64,000 nt of DNA from Hofstenia miamia. Its lineage: Eukaryota > Xenacoelomorpha > Acoela. The notes beneath the pieces were generated by a model. That model worked only from the letters and a program-made list of their open reading frames with translations, did not search any database and had not been told where the DNA came from. The DNA is taken from contig SCFE01000002.1 of the NCBI GenBank assembly GCA_004352715.1, positions 1,169,033 through 1,233,032 of the forward strand. Reading direction: 5' to 3'. A program made the position numbers and the translations under genes. Shown here piece after piece: positions 23,155-35,700 of this stretch. Every line of letters starts with the position of its first letter. Positions within the stretch are counted from its first letter, which is position 1.

Positions 23155-24228
23155 AACAGGAGTACAAGATGCTTTTGTGTGATCTCTCCTTTAAAAAGGG
23201 AGATGATGTCAGGACCTATATTACACAGGTAAATAGGCTCTTTCACCTCAGCAAGTTAACACCAGAATACTCATGACATGATCTCATTTTGCATATTTGT
23301 CAGGGATTCCCTTCCACCATTAGGAGCTGCCTCAAACTTAAATGTGATCCAGAGGACGACTTGAATTCTATTATTAAGAAGGTGATCAGTATCATTTATA
23401 TGTTTTAAAACACAACTCACATCAAGAGAGATGCTGGTGACTTAAAGACAGGTCAAACTGCCTCAAAGATGCTGACCTCCTCAAGTTCTGCTGTAGTGTA
23501 GAAGAAATCAGACAATGAATGACAATCAGCTCACATTCAGACACAGAGTGGGGCAGTTATTCATCTAATAGCAGATGGAGATGGTTTCATCATCAACAAA
23601 CTATCAACTGAAGTGTGCACTCCCAACACCCCAGTCCAGTCTGTTAGTCATTTAAATTAGATGGAGCACTGCCTCCCAAAAACCATGTGCATGATGCCTT
23701 GGTGATAAACTCATTATTGCATACTAACATCATCCCTGCGGATGTGAATAGATTGTTAATCAATGTTACTATTGATACAGGAGCCTCTGCTTTCATAATA
23801 AGCAACACCTGTTGCAACAAGCTTTGCCTGCAAAGAGAGGATCTGTTACCATCTACAGTGTGCTTGTTGGATGCTTCAGGGAACACTATTTCACTGAAGG
23901 GTCAAATAAACAACCTTGAGTTAGATATCCACCAAGAATGCTTCCTAGTGGACCTTATCATCATAGATACGTGCAATCAGCCCTTGCCATACAATGTCAT
24001 TCTGGGAATGATTTCCTTGAGAAGAATGCCTGTGTAATAGATTATGGAACTAACACAATCTCAATCCGCAAAAGTGAGCCTCAGGAAGAGCTTACAGCTG
24101 TTTGCAACCAAGAAATTCTACTAACATTAACTGACAACATTGGTGTGGAACCTTGGCATTGGCAACAAGTTGCTGTCACTACGAACTCTCCTTACAAGGA
24201 GGATGTCATGATTTTGGGACAAAGGTGA
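23155..24228 (+). pseudogene. Gypsy gag-protease fragment, opposite orientation
   Basis: A + strand relic of the same family as 14653-22350. The gag part (about 23160-23410) reads KMLLCDLSFKKGDDVRTYIT, then LFHLSKLTPEYS, HICQGFPSTIRSCLKLKCDP and EDDLNSIIKKVISIIYM, with stops between. The protease at 23687-24037 has an intact DTGAS and LDASGN, and a frame change near 24000 leads into NDFLEKNACVIDYGTNTISI (to 24228). No RT follows; similarity ends near 24,230. Confidence 0.8.
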
Positions 24229-25227
24229 AGATGCCTTCATGGTCTACATCTTTCTCTGGATCTCTGTCATGTCTCCTGCAGCAAGACTTATGTTACTGTG
24301 CTTAATAGTTCTGCATGCTTGATCTAATTTCATCTTAATTTCTTTTATTGATTGTATAAATCAATTGCATTTTTAATGCTTTATGGTATCAGTATTTGTT
24401 TTACTGTTGCTTCAAATTTTAACTTATGTCTGTTAATAGACAATTTTTTCCCATTTCTTGATATTTTCTTAGCTATGCACCTCAATTTATAATTTCCATA
24501 TGTATCACAATGACTTCAATATAAATTTGACATATTTACATAGTACATTTATTGAGTGATTTAAAAAATTCAAGTTTTAGACATTTTGCTAACAGTTCAT
24601 AACCAAGGTCCTCAAATGGGGACCATTCAAAATATCATAAGATAACACTCCAAGAACCTAATTGCACATGAAATATTCTTAATAGAGTTTCTAAAAGTAC
24701 TATATCTGAGAAATAGATAATTCCAAAGGATTTAAGCAGGTCAGATATAACAGGGGTTAAGATAAGAAGGTGTTCAAAATTTCGTCATCAAACATTTGGA
24801 ATTTTTAAACTGTCTTCTAAAAATATATTCTTAAAGGTTTCTACTTCCTTCTTAATGTTAACAATTTGCAGTTAAATGTTCCCTAATATATTTGGAAATG
24901 TAATTCAAGTGTAAATTTGATGAGAAAACTAATTTTATAATTATTTGAATTGGCTAAAACATAGAAAAATGCTCATAATTTCATTTCAGAATGCGTACAT
25001 ACACGTATTTTGATTCTCAAATAGTTTGTTGAAATTTTTGTAATTCATTAAATTTACTATTTTGCCTATTATGTCACTAAATGGACAAAGAGATTCTCGT
25101 AACCTTATTGCAAAATGAAATTACAATATTTTAATGAATATATTCTGTTATAAAACATTTAAATTGCTTATTATTTTTGTAATATAAAATTTCCGAATCT
25201 TTTGAAAAATCGATTTTTAGTTTGTTG
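24229..25227. other. Non-coding, 5' side of the BIRC6-like gene
   Basis: No ORF. CpG is absent to about 24,780 and then reappears, marking the end of the repeat block. A splice-acceptor-like TTTTTAG lies just before the first ATG (25211-25220), so a 5' non-coding exon upstream is possible. No TATA box stands out. Confidence 0.4.
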
Positions 25228-25641
25228 ATGCCATCAGTTGACAGCAACGACTGCCAGAATCCATTATTTAAATGTACATCAACAGTTAGAGTAGGCGAAG
25301 ATGCAGCATCAGTGCATTACTGTGCTGTGTTAAATGCGTTGTTAATTCTTGATTCAGATGGAAATTTGAGTGTCCATGAGAGTTTATTTGGTGAACAATT
25401 AGCAACATGCTCTCTACCTCACAATGTTAAATTATCAGCCATATCACGAAAACTAATTATTTCCAGTGGTGATCGTATTTGCTTAAGGCAATCATATGGT
25501 GGTGCGTTCTTTTTGCGGTCTGCTTTGCAGTTACCGATTGAGGATGCTGACAATCCTGTTATGTTGGAGATTAGCTTAAGTGAAGCAGTTACTCTGAGTA
25601 ATTGTTTACGGAATATTAAATGTACAGATGAAAAAATAAAG
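25228..25641 (+). CDS. BIRC6: BIRC6-like, coding exon 1
   Basis: 138 codons from the first ATG after an acceptor-like TTTTTAG. Residues such as [20 protein letters not shown] resemble the start of the vertebrate N-terminal WD40-like region (YHPALNAILAV). The exon ends AAAATAAAG before GTAGTT, in phase 0. Intron 1 is only 42 bases (25642-25683). The start is chosen because no coding-like sequence lies upstream; an extra 5' exon is possible. Confidence 0.85.
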
Positions 25642-28600
25642 GTAGTTATAGTGTTATAGTTTATATGTCATATTTTAAATTAGGATATTGCTTCGAAATT
25701 TCTGTCCCAGTTAGAGCCATATCCTACTGATGGTCTACCTCATAAATGGCTTACAATCGTCGTGACTTTACCTTTTATTCATTTTACTGAATTGTTTAAT
25801 GTAATTCACAGTGAAAATACCGTTACAAATGATTCAAATGAGAATGGTATGTTGCATTGACTTTTTTATATTTTGATAATGAGAATAGAAAATTATATTG
25901 AATTATATTGTTTAAAATATTACCTAATGTAGATTATATGTATATATATATATTGTTAATTAGGTAGCAATTCCGTAAAAACAACACTGTTTGATTCTTT
26001 GAACTTCAGTGGTGCAGTATCTTACGAAAATTTTAGCTCACTGAAATGAATCAAATCAAATCGTCGAATTATGCATATATATAGATACTCCACTCTTTTT
26101 ATATCTCTTGCCATTGCCAAATTTCTTTGCGAAAGAGCTGGAGAATTTCAAGGCCGGATCAGTAAAGATGGCCATCATCAGTTAATACTGACCGGTCGGT
26201 TTTTGGTTAGGAATATATATATATATACAGGGTGTTCCAAAAGTAACCGAATCACAAAGTTAAATGAAAATTGTATATCAAAAACAACAAATTTAATAGG
26301 TATATTTAGTATTTACAAATGTTTAAATGTAAATTTACAACAACCACATGTCATTTTTCTTTTTTGTCAATATTACGTTATCCTCGATACTATTAATGCG
26401 CGCTTCGGGAACCTTATTCTTGAAAATGCAGCGAAGAACTTTAGATTTAAACGAACGTATCTTTGTTATTAAGAATTACTAAGTAAATACTAGCTACAAG
26501 CATGTTGAATAAAGATAGGAAGCAAATTTCAGAACACCTGTACCGAGTAAGTCGACAATGAGAACCCCAATCGTGTAATTGAAAAGGAAGTCAATGTTCC
26601 TGGAGTGACAGTCTGTGCTGGAATCGGCAGCACTGGTCTAGTTGGCCCATTCTTCGTTGAAGGAACTGCTAATGGTGAACGTTATCTTTATATGTTGAAG
26701 ACAAAAGTGTTTCCTATTTTTAATGAGTTCCCCCATTTCGGTGATCTTCATTTTCAACAAGATGAAGAACTTGCGCACTACACCAAAGATGTTCGACAAT
26801 GGCTTGATGATACATTTCCAGGGACGTTGGATAGGTCGCCGGGGACCAATTGAATGGCCTGCCAGATCACCGGATCTGACCCTGTCTTATTTTTTTGCAT
26901 GGGGAGTTCAAAAGAACGCTGCTTATTCTAAAAAGCCCACAACAATTGATCAACTAAAAGTATTTAGCACGAATAAACCCAAATTTCAGAGGAAACTTGC
27001 CAGAAAGTAAGTCGCAGTGTTGTCAAAAGATGTGGTCCGATGTAATTTTTTTTATATATATTTGTCATTTGTAACACTTTTAATCTGATGTAATCTATAA
27101 ATTTTTGTACAAAAAGAATTGAATTTTTTTAATATTTACTACTTGTATGTTATAAGAAAAGCTTAATTGGTCTATTAACAAAAAAAATTTCAATCTTCTT
27201 AGTGAAAGAAAATTTACTATTACATGCGTGTAAACATGTTACATCGGACCAATATAAATTTATTATTACATCTGACCAATATAACTGAAGTTGCTAAGTC
27301 ATAAAGTTTTACAAAAAAATACTAATTTTTTTCCTACCCTCAATGTTGATTTTGGTCAGATATATATGTAGCAAGAACGAGTGATATCCACTTTAATCCG
27401 AATTCTGAATTTTTATATTTAATTTATATCGGTAATAATAGATACATTGAAACACATACATCACGATAATATCAATTAAATTTAAAAATAAACTGTTTTT
27501 AATCTGTAAATTGTTAAATATCCTTTGTTGCCATATGGCAATGCTAAGCATTCAGACTACAAAATGTCAAACAACATAAGACATTTAATGAATAAACCAA
27601 CATCATAATTCTTGTAAAAAGTGTGCCCAATTCCTTTTTCAATTATTCCCAGGACTTCTTTTGTGCAGCAATTAATATCACCTGTTTGAAATATAAGAAA
27701 AATTTAATAAAAAGCTTTTTAGAAAGGTTATTTTAATAATATGTACATGTAGCAGTGGCGGATCTAAGGGAAAGGGAATGGGGTATGCATTCCCCTCCGC
27801 CACCATCAATGAACAAAGAACATTTTCGTCATACATTAAACTTTCCCAGGACTCAGAATTACTGTTTACTTTAACAACATGATGAAGTTAGTCGTTAGAG
27901 AGAGATAATCTTATTTTAGTCACTGTTGTATATAAAATAATGCATTTTAAATTATTGGCTATCTACTATACTTGATCTATTGAACCAAATTGTAATCTCC
28001 TCAAGCTGTAACTGTAAATGTAGATAGTAACTGCCTTTACTGATAAATTTTGGATATCAATTCTTCTAAATTTGTGCAAAGATTTGTCTTATTTCCATTT
28101 AGTGAGGATTCATTAGCAATAGAATTTTCCCTAAATGGAAATAAGACACATAATTTAATGCACTCTTCCTAGTCATTGTTTTCTGCATAGTTCCTCGCTA
28201 TTATACGGTTTGCTAAATTTAAAGAAAAACATTGTTTGAATGCCTAGTGCCATATGGCAACACTATAAAAAATGCCTTAATAATCATAATTTGAAAGATT
28301 ATTGTATATGGTAAATATCAATACGTAAAAGATAGTCTAATATTCATAATACATGTGGTTTATTTCAATTACTAGCATAGCGGATTCATATGGGGAAAAA
28401 GTACAAACGTTTTAGCAGCAGACATTTTCACAAATACAGTACTGGAAATATGTATTCGACCACCTTGCTATTTAGAATAAATAATGAACGTTAATTGGAT
28501 AGTATTCCTAATACCCTGTTTACACGTGACATAAGACAGATCTGTCTCCAATTATCTCAAGACATATGTAGCGTGTAAACACCCAAAACATAAGACATAC

Positions 28601-29708
28601 GAACTCTCAAGTAGGGTAATTATAATACAGATGTAGATCAAATAATTTTGATTTTATTGTATGTCTTCTGTCACGCTGTCACCGTGTAAACACTAAATCA
28701 TAAGACATATATGTTTTTGACTGCAGTTATTAAATTATCATGGAAGCAAAATAGCAGTAACTTCGCCGTATTAAATTAATATAAAATTATTATATATATA
28801 TATATATATATAGCGGTTTGATCAAAGAAATAAGGAATAGGTTGAACAAAGGTATATATAAATATATATATATATTATATATATACAGGGTGTTTCAAAA
28901 GTTACTATACAGTTGCTATACAAAAGTATTTATTTAAGAAAAACATAATTTAATATCAAACATAATTGGTATCACTTACCTTACATAAATGTCATTCACA
29001 CAAATGTTCAAATTGACGTCCTTCGACATCAATGCAATTCTTGCAACGCGATAAGACACTTCCACAAATCTACGAAAAATTTGCTAAATTGAACACGGCG
29101 ATCGAAATCGTCATCCAATAATCCATGAATAAGGCGAGGTATGTACGGAGTGAATTTCAGTTCCTTTAAAATGCGATAAACACTTGTGTTACTAATGCCC
29201 AATTCATAACTGCAGCGTCTTGAAGACTTTTTCGGACTAGCAATGAATGCTTGAGCGACTAGATGTTTATTTTCATCCGTCTTTGCACCTACTCGACGAC
29301 AAGAGTGGTGATCATCATTAATGCACCCCTCATTATAATATTTTTGTAGTAATTAAAAAATTGCCAGGCGTGAAGGTGGTGGTGGTTCATAATTTTCCTC
29401 CCACCACCGAAGAATATCACTACCATTTTCATTTTTTCAATATTTTTTATTAACAACTATCCTCCCATCAAAAGTTAGTTTACGAGGCATTGTTATTAAA
29501 ACAGCTAACACCACAGCGGCGGCAGAAAATACAAACTAAAACTTGACAGAAATACAACAACGAAGAATAACTAATGAAATTTTAGTAACCAATGAAATTG
29601 AACAAGAGAGCGAGAGAATTATCGATCATCACGTTACTTATAAATTATGTTTTTCTTAAATAAATACTTTTTTATAGCAACTCTATAGTAACTACTGAAA
29701 NNNNNNNN

Positions 29709-29740
<32 letters not shown>

Positions 29741-32700
29741 CACCATTATAGCGTACTCACAGGGGAATCGAGAAAAAGTATGCTATATCCGAGGGATGCA
29801 AAAACCCGATTTCCTGAAAACAATAAAAAACTTTTATTTGAAAACCAAACAAAATAGATTGTATATCCTATTTAATGAAAAAAATCAGTTATTTGAGTTA
29901 CTTTTTGTGTAGCAAGAATGTCATTCCTAAGTAGCTATTGGAGCGTTGAAAGGGCCACATAATGTTCATCTTTGGCAACTGAGGAGTTGGAAATAAAACG
30001 CTGTAGCATGGTGAGCGCCGCTGATACATCACGTTTCTCGGAATAGTAAACTCAGTTTCAATTTCAGTTATGTCGTCTTCGCTTTCACTATCGCCATCGC
30101 CAGAAGCAATAATTTCATGGCAAATATCAATATCGGTTAAGATTTCCGCGATCACTATCAATGGATAATTTGATTGTTTAATTCGTTTTCTTGACAAAGA
30201 GGATTGTTGCTGGCTTTACAAAGCGTTGATTATCTTCTGTGGATCACGATTTACATTGATACTGTAGTCTTGGAAAGCTGCCTTTGAGCACATGTCTCCG
30301 ATATTTTCTTGCCTTTGTTCACTTCCTCTATAATTTGGTATTTTTTTGGAAACAATAGCGATGCGCGTTTCATTATTGGCGTGGTTTGTTTACTTAGTAA
30401 CACATATCTAGAAATAATCACGTACATGTATACGTTTGAACGTGATCGCTAAAGGGCGTGCGCAATATTCGATTAAAATGGGGACGTCTTTACAGTACAC
30501 TATATGCAATAAGCAGGCCCACTAAACAAGGTTTTGTCGCCCATTTCATTGGCTAAAACATCGGGGTTCTTCGGAATTAGTACGCAATATTGAAGTGTAC
30601 GCTATTAACCGCGAATATTTTTACGGTTTTGCTGTCTATTCCTCAGTGATTAATATTTTTATAGTTATTGCTTATGATATGGGAAATTTAAGTTGAAAAT
30701 TGAATGCATGTATTTTGAGAAGTACAGAAAATTAGCTGCTGAAAATGATTTAAAAAAAATGTTTATCTAAATTTCAATTGTTTCTTGAAGCCACACTTTT
30801 TGTGTGAGTTGCAATGTAAAAGCAAAAGGCATAATTAATTGAGTAAATGTGGTCTTATATCGCAAAGTTTTCAATTTTCTCAAACATTATTCTGGGATGA
30901 TAAAGTTACCCCAACTGTATTTACTGCTAAGAAATAGAAATTGACGTTGCCAATTTAAAGTCAGCAAATTGTTGAACATAACCATTGATACAATACTTTC
31001 AAATCTTTCATTCATTAACTAAATGTGATTTGTGCAAATAGCTATGAATTTGACTTCGTGGTTGTTGATTTAGAAATTCATTTTGTTCATTTTAAATATT
31101 AATTCGCCGCAAACCTGCAGATTTGAAGTATTTGTTTTGCTAAAATTAGTTGTTCACACTGAAATCTTCATGTATGATGTAGTTTTTAAGCTGAACTCAC
31201 AATTCCTTATTGAAGCATTTCTAAATTGTACCAGTGTGTTCTTCGTTAACATTAAATATTTTTCTTGAAAATTTTTTTCAATTTGTTTAAAATTTTATGT
31301 TCCAGTAGTGAATTTTTAAAATACATGGTCATATTTGACTATCAATTTGTGTTTATGCAAATTGCGATAATTTAGTTGTTCAGAACTTTGTAACTAAACC
31401 TGTTTAGGTGTTCCCAAAAGCTGCTCGGATGCCACTCAATTAGCTTATACTTGCATAAATCGATTGGCTTCCTTACATAATTGTGCAGAAACTCTTCTTG
31501 AAAAATGGGAGTCCCTGAGAAAACCCAGCGTAAGTGCAAGTGCAACGTCAACATTTTGTGAGTTAACGAGGCGAAGAACCTTCACAACATGGCCTCATAC
31601 TGGCTATCGATGGGTTCATCCAGAAGCAATGGCTAAAGCTGGATTCTATCATATAGGAAAAAATAATGTTACTATGAACAGCGAAGTGACTTCAGGAAAG
31701 GATTGTGTCATGTGCTTTTATTGTCATATTTGTTTGGTTGATTGGGAATCCACTGATGAGCCTTGGAGTGAGCACGAAAGGCATTCACCAAATTGTCCTT
31801 TCATCAACGGAGAATCAACTGTTAATGTCCCACTGTCATTAACATTAGCCACTTCACCTGCAACTAGTGCTGGAAGTGAACTTGTTGCATTAGGCCCGTC
31901 GTACAGTGACGATTTATTTATTACTGCTTGTGCAGACTTTTCTATTGTGGTATGGAGCCATGCTGTTCAGTTGCAAATGGTACATAAGTTTTCCCTTCGG
32001 TTACATTCCACACAAATAGTAGATTGCTGTTGGGATGCTTGCAGTGTTGCAAAGAAGCTTAAAGCTGAAGCAACTGAAGAAATGTCAATAACTGCACTTT
32101 GTCTTATTCCTGATCGGAATAGTAGTGGAATTGTAGTCGCCGCCGTAAATGTTGGTAATGTCGCTTCCTGTTTAGTTTTCTTAAAGCTGTTATCCACAGG
32201 AGCTGCTGCCTGCGCTTCTCCCAGTTTTATAACCACAGATGATATGACCGAACTTATAGCTGCTCCCGATTGTATGCTTGATATTACCGCTAACTCCAAT
32301 GAACTAGTTGATGATGAGCAGGAGTGGCAGACAGCGTTATTAAAAACAACAAACTCATCAAGCGAAGAAATGATGTGTGAATCGCTATGTTCCTGCATTT
32401 CTATTCCTGGGATTGAAGCCAAGGTATCCCATGTTCTCTGCACAGAAACAGGTGGTTGGATTGTTGCTATTTGTAGTGATATGTTATACTGTTATCAGTT
32501 GTCAACTTTCAGTCATTATGCAACCACTAGCATAAATTCACCCATTGTGGAAGCGCTTGTTATTCCTGGCAATAACGATGATACATCTTCTTCTAGTATT
32601 GCGGGTATATCCGAATTTGGTGATTTTTTTATTTGGCGTATACCTACCTTGGAATTAATTCGAGGTCCTTATTCACCTGATGGAAGTAGGTTAAAGTCTC

Positions 32701-35700
32701 TATCATATGATCGTGGTGCTGATACTCTTCATGTCTTATCTGCTAGTGGCCTTGTGCACTGTTTAGAATTGCGGCGCCGTATTAATCAAGACGATTCTAC
32801 ATTGTTAACAATGAATTTAGACCCTTGTAATCCACTTACTATCAAAAGTTTGAGAGAAATGAAACGTTTAATGCAATCTTTTCCATTAACTCCTCGCTTC
32901 ACTGCCAGTGTGCCTCCGTCGTGGTCTGAACTAGAACCCGACCAACGTCAACGCAAGACTCCACCTCATTTTCATCCTTCCGGTGGACCTACATTTACAC
33001 GTGTTTATAGACTTGGAGGAGAAAATGTTAAAAATCATTCTATAGAACTGATTTTCCCTAATTCCACTCTCATTGCTCATATCGATGTCACACTGACGTT
33101 TAAATCAAGACCGAATAGATCCGTCGTTTTAAAACTGGTTGATGCAATGGCAACGGTTGTTTGTGGGCCTGTTAATCTATGTATGTTTATGACTCCATCC
33201 TACGAATTGCAAACGAGTGTTCCAATGACAAGTGTTTGTCTTTTGCAAAATAAGTATCGAGTTCTCAATTTAGTTATAGAGGAAGCTCCTTCTTTAGCTG
33301 AGCTCAGTATTGCTGTTAGATGCTGGCGTTACGCTGCAATTACGTCGAACAGAAACCAATTAGATGCCTTACTTAATAATGGTGCCAAATATAGTGCTAA
33401 TTTATTAGAAGCTGTTCTCAATCCACTTCAATCTATAAAAAATTGCACAGCTTTATTAGCTGATGCTTGTGTCATTGATGCTTTAAGCCTCATTTCTTGG
33501 TGTGCTTATGTATATGGGGTATCTCCTGATAGCAGATTAGTCGAATTGACTGAAAGTCTGCAACAAAAACTGTATCCTTTATTGAAAACGTGTTTTATTC
33601 GTTCCAATCGCTCGATTGCACATGCCCTTTCGCGGCTTCTAATAACAATAATACAGTTGCATCCCAGGCCAGGTTACTTCAAAACATCACTTACGAAAGC
33701 ACTTTTGCTTTGTATTCCTGATGCTATTACAGCGCAATCAGAGGGCGGACTTCGGTGGATGTATATGCTACTTTCTTCACTAAATGACGAAATTGATATT
33801 CCTGGATCAATTAATCGAATTGTTTCACAAATGAACCAATTGCTAATACCTCTTTCCAAACATGATCACTTTGAAACCACCATGCGCGAAAAGTTCCTAA
33901 TGTATTCAAATCCATTTGAAAAAGAATTGTTTTCAATTTCGCTTCCATTTCCTACAGCAGAGGAAGACAGCTTTCTGTCGAGGGCTAGTTTCAGTGGACA
34001 GTTGTATCACGGAGTTTTAGATTGCGAACCACTTTCATATACGTGTATAGACGCAAGTGATGGTACTACCATTAGCTGGGAAAATGGAATGCATTCCAAT
34101 TCTATCCAACCAGTAATTGTTGCTACTGGTTTTCCAATGGATCCTATCTCTGATAATGACGAAGATGTTGATTTGAATTCCGGTTTCTATGGTCAAAAGT
34201 CGTATGCGGAAATTGCCAATTCTCAAAATTCGACTGATTCTGCTTTTGACAATATCGTTTATGAAGAAAATTGGCGATTGACTCCAGCCTCTATTCACAT
34301 CACTAAAATGGTTTCAGGATCTCGTAAGCATATTACTTTAGATTTTGGCCGTCGAGTTTGGTTGTCTGATTTAGCTATTGGTCCATGTGAACAATTAGCA
34401 TCGTTAACAATTGATTACTGGAGTGAGTCAGAAGACAATGATGGTGCCAGATTAGCTACATCGTTTACAATTGCTTCGGCTCCCTTGGTGTTGTCCGATT
34501 TATTACCAGCTGTTCATTGTAGGTATTTCAAACTAACTTTAGTGGGTAGATATGGAATGCCTGCAGGAAAGTTAACAGTACCTTTTGCTCCCATTCTAGG
34601 ATGTCAATGTCGACCAGAATTAGGAGATGACACCGACTCGTTAATATCCACCCTATCCTCACAAAATCGGTCTGCTGCATTGTTGGCAGAAAGTGTCGAA
34701 TGTCGTTATGCCTTATCCCTAGACATTTTAAGATCTGCTTTTGAAGAATATAGCAATGTTAGCGGAAGTACTGAGCAAACATCGAGAAATCATAAGCGAA
34801 TTGCTTCAATTCTTTCTTCATGTCACAATCTTCAATTGCAGTGGAATATTGTATGTCACTTAAAACATCGTCTTTCGGAACTACTTAATACTCAAAATGA
34901 TGAACCAATGCTGAATCCTAATGAAGATATTAACTTCTCAGAAGTGCCTGTGAACCGTTTAGTGGTTAATGTAGAGTATTTGCTCAAGTTTCTTCTGACT
35001 TGTTCATTAAGCAATAATAATGAAGCCCAAAATTTGTTGACCGAAGAACAAGCATTGCTTTGGTTCGACGTTCTCTGCACGAAAAGTTCTTTGCGAACGT
35101 CAATTCATGGCGCCATTGTTATTTTTAGATTCTGCAAAGACCGAGCATGGTGGGGCCGATTTATTAAAACAGTATTTGTTAAATATTTTCTTCAAAGTAA
35201 AGAACCAGAGTTTCAAGTTAAAATTTTTCGAACCATCTTTTTGATTACTCAACTATCATTTGATTATACTGATTTTAAGAACATAATTTTTGAATTCTTT
35301 AATTTGCTCATCGAATTAATACCGCATTATGACAACACTATTCATATGCAATTTGTCTATTCGAATTGGAGAAACGTTACCTTGTTGTTAATGTTTTTAG
35401 CACATATTTTTACTGCTGATTTTTCAGAAAATATTGAAACATCACGATGGAGCTTTATCCCTAATTTTCGATCTAGCAATTCACGAAATTCTAAGAAAAA
35501 TTCCACTCTTGACCGACTTTATTCCATAATGGATACTAGTTATGCCCAAAAATTTCGAGTGATGTATGAAAAGTATAACAAAGTGTATGATGGCATTGGA
35601 AGGGGAAAATTATCCTATAAATCAAAATATAACCTTACTTCTGAAAAGAAGTCTTTAAGTAAGTGGAAAGATAAAATGGTGGATTTAATTGATAGTGAGC

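Larger units (their letters stand above)
27021..28885. other. BIRC6 intron 4, non-coding with small repeats
   Basis: No ORF. A GCAGTGGCGGATCTAAGGG word at about 27752, followed by GGGAATGGGG...ATTCCCC, looks like the terminus of a DNA transposon of the CAGTGGCG type; its partner end was not found. Two short perfect or near-repeat structures are listed separately. Confidence 0.4.

Noticed and set aside
31967-32443. Minus-strand open frame of 158 codons inside the BIRC6-like exon
   Set aside because: It is an antisense shadow of the strongly supported + strand coding sequence. Ser/Ile/Thr-rich composition and no motif.
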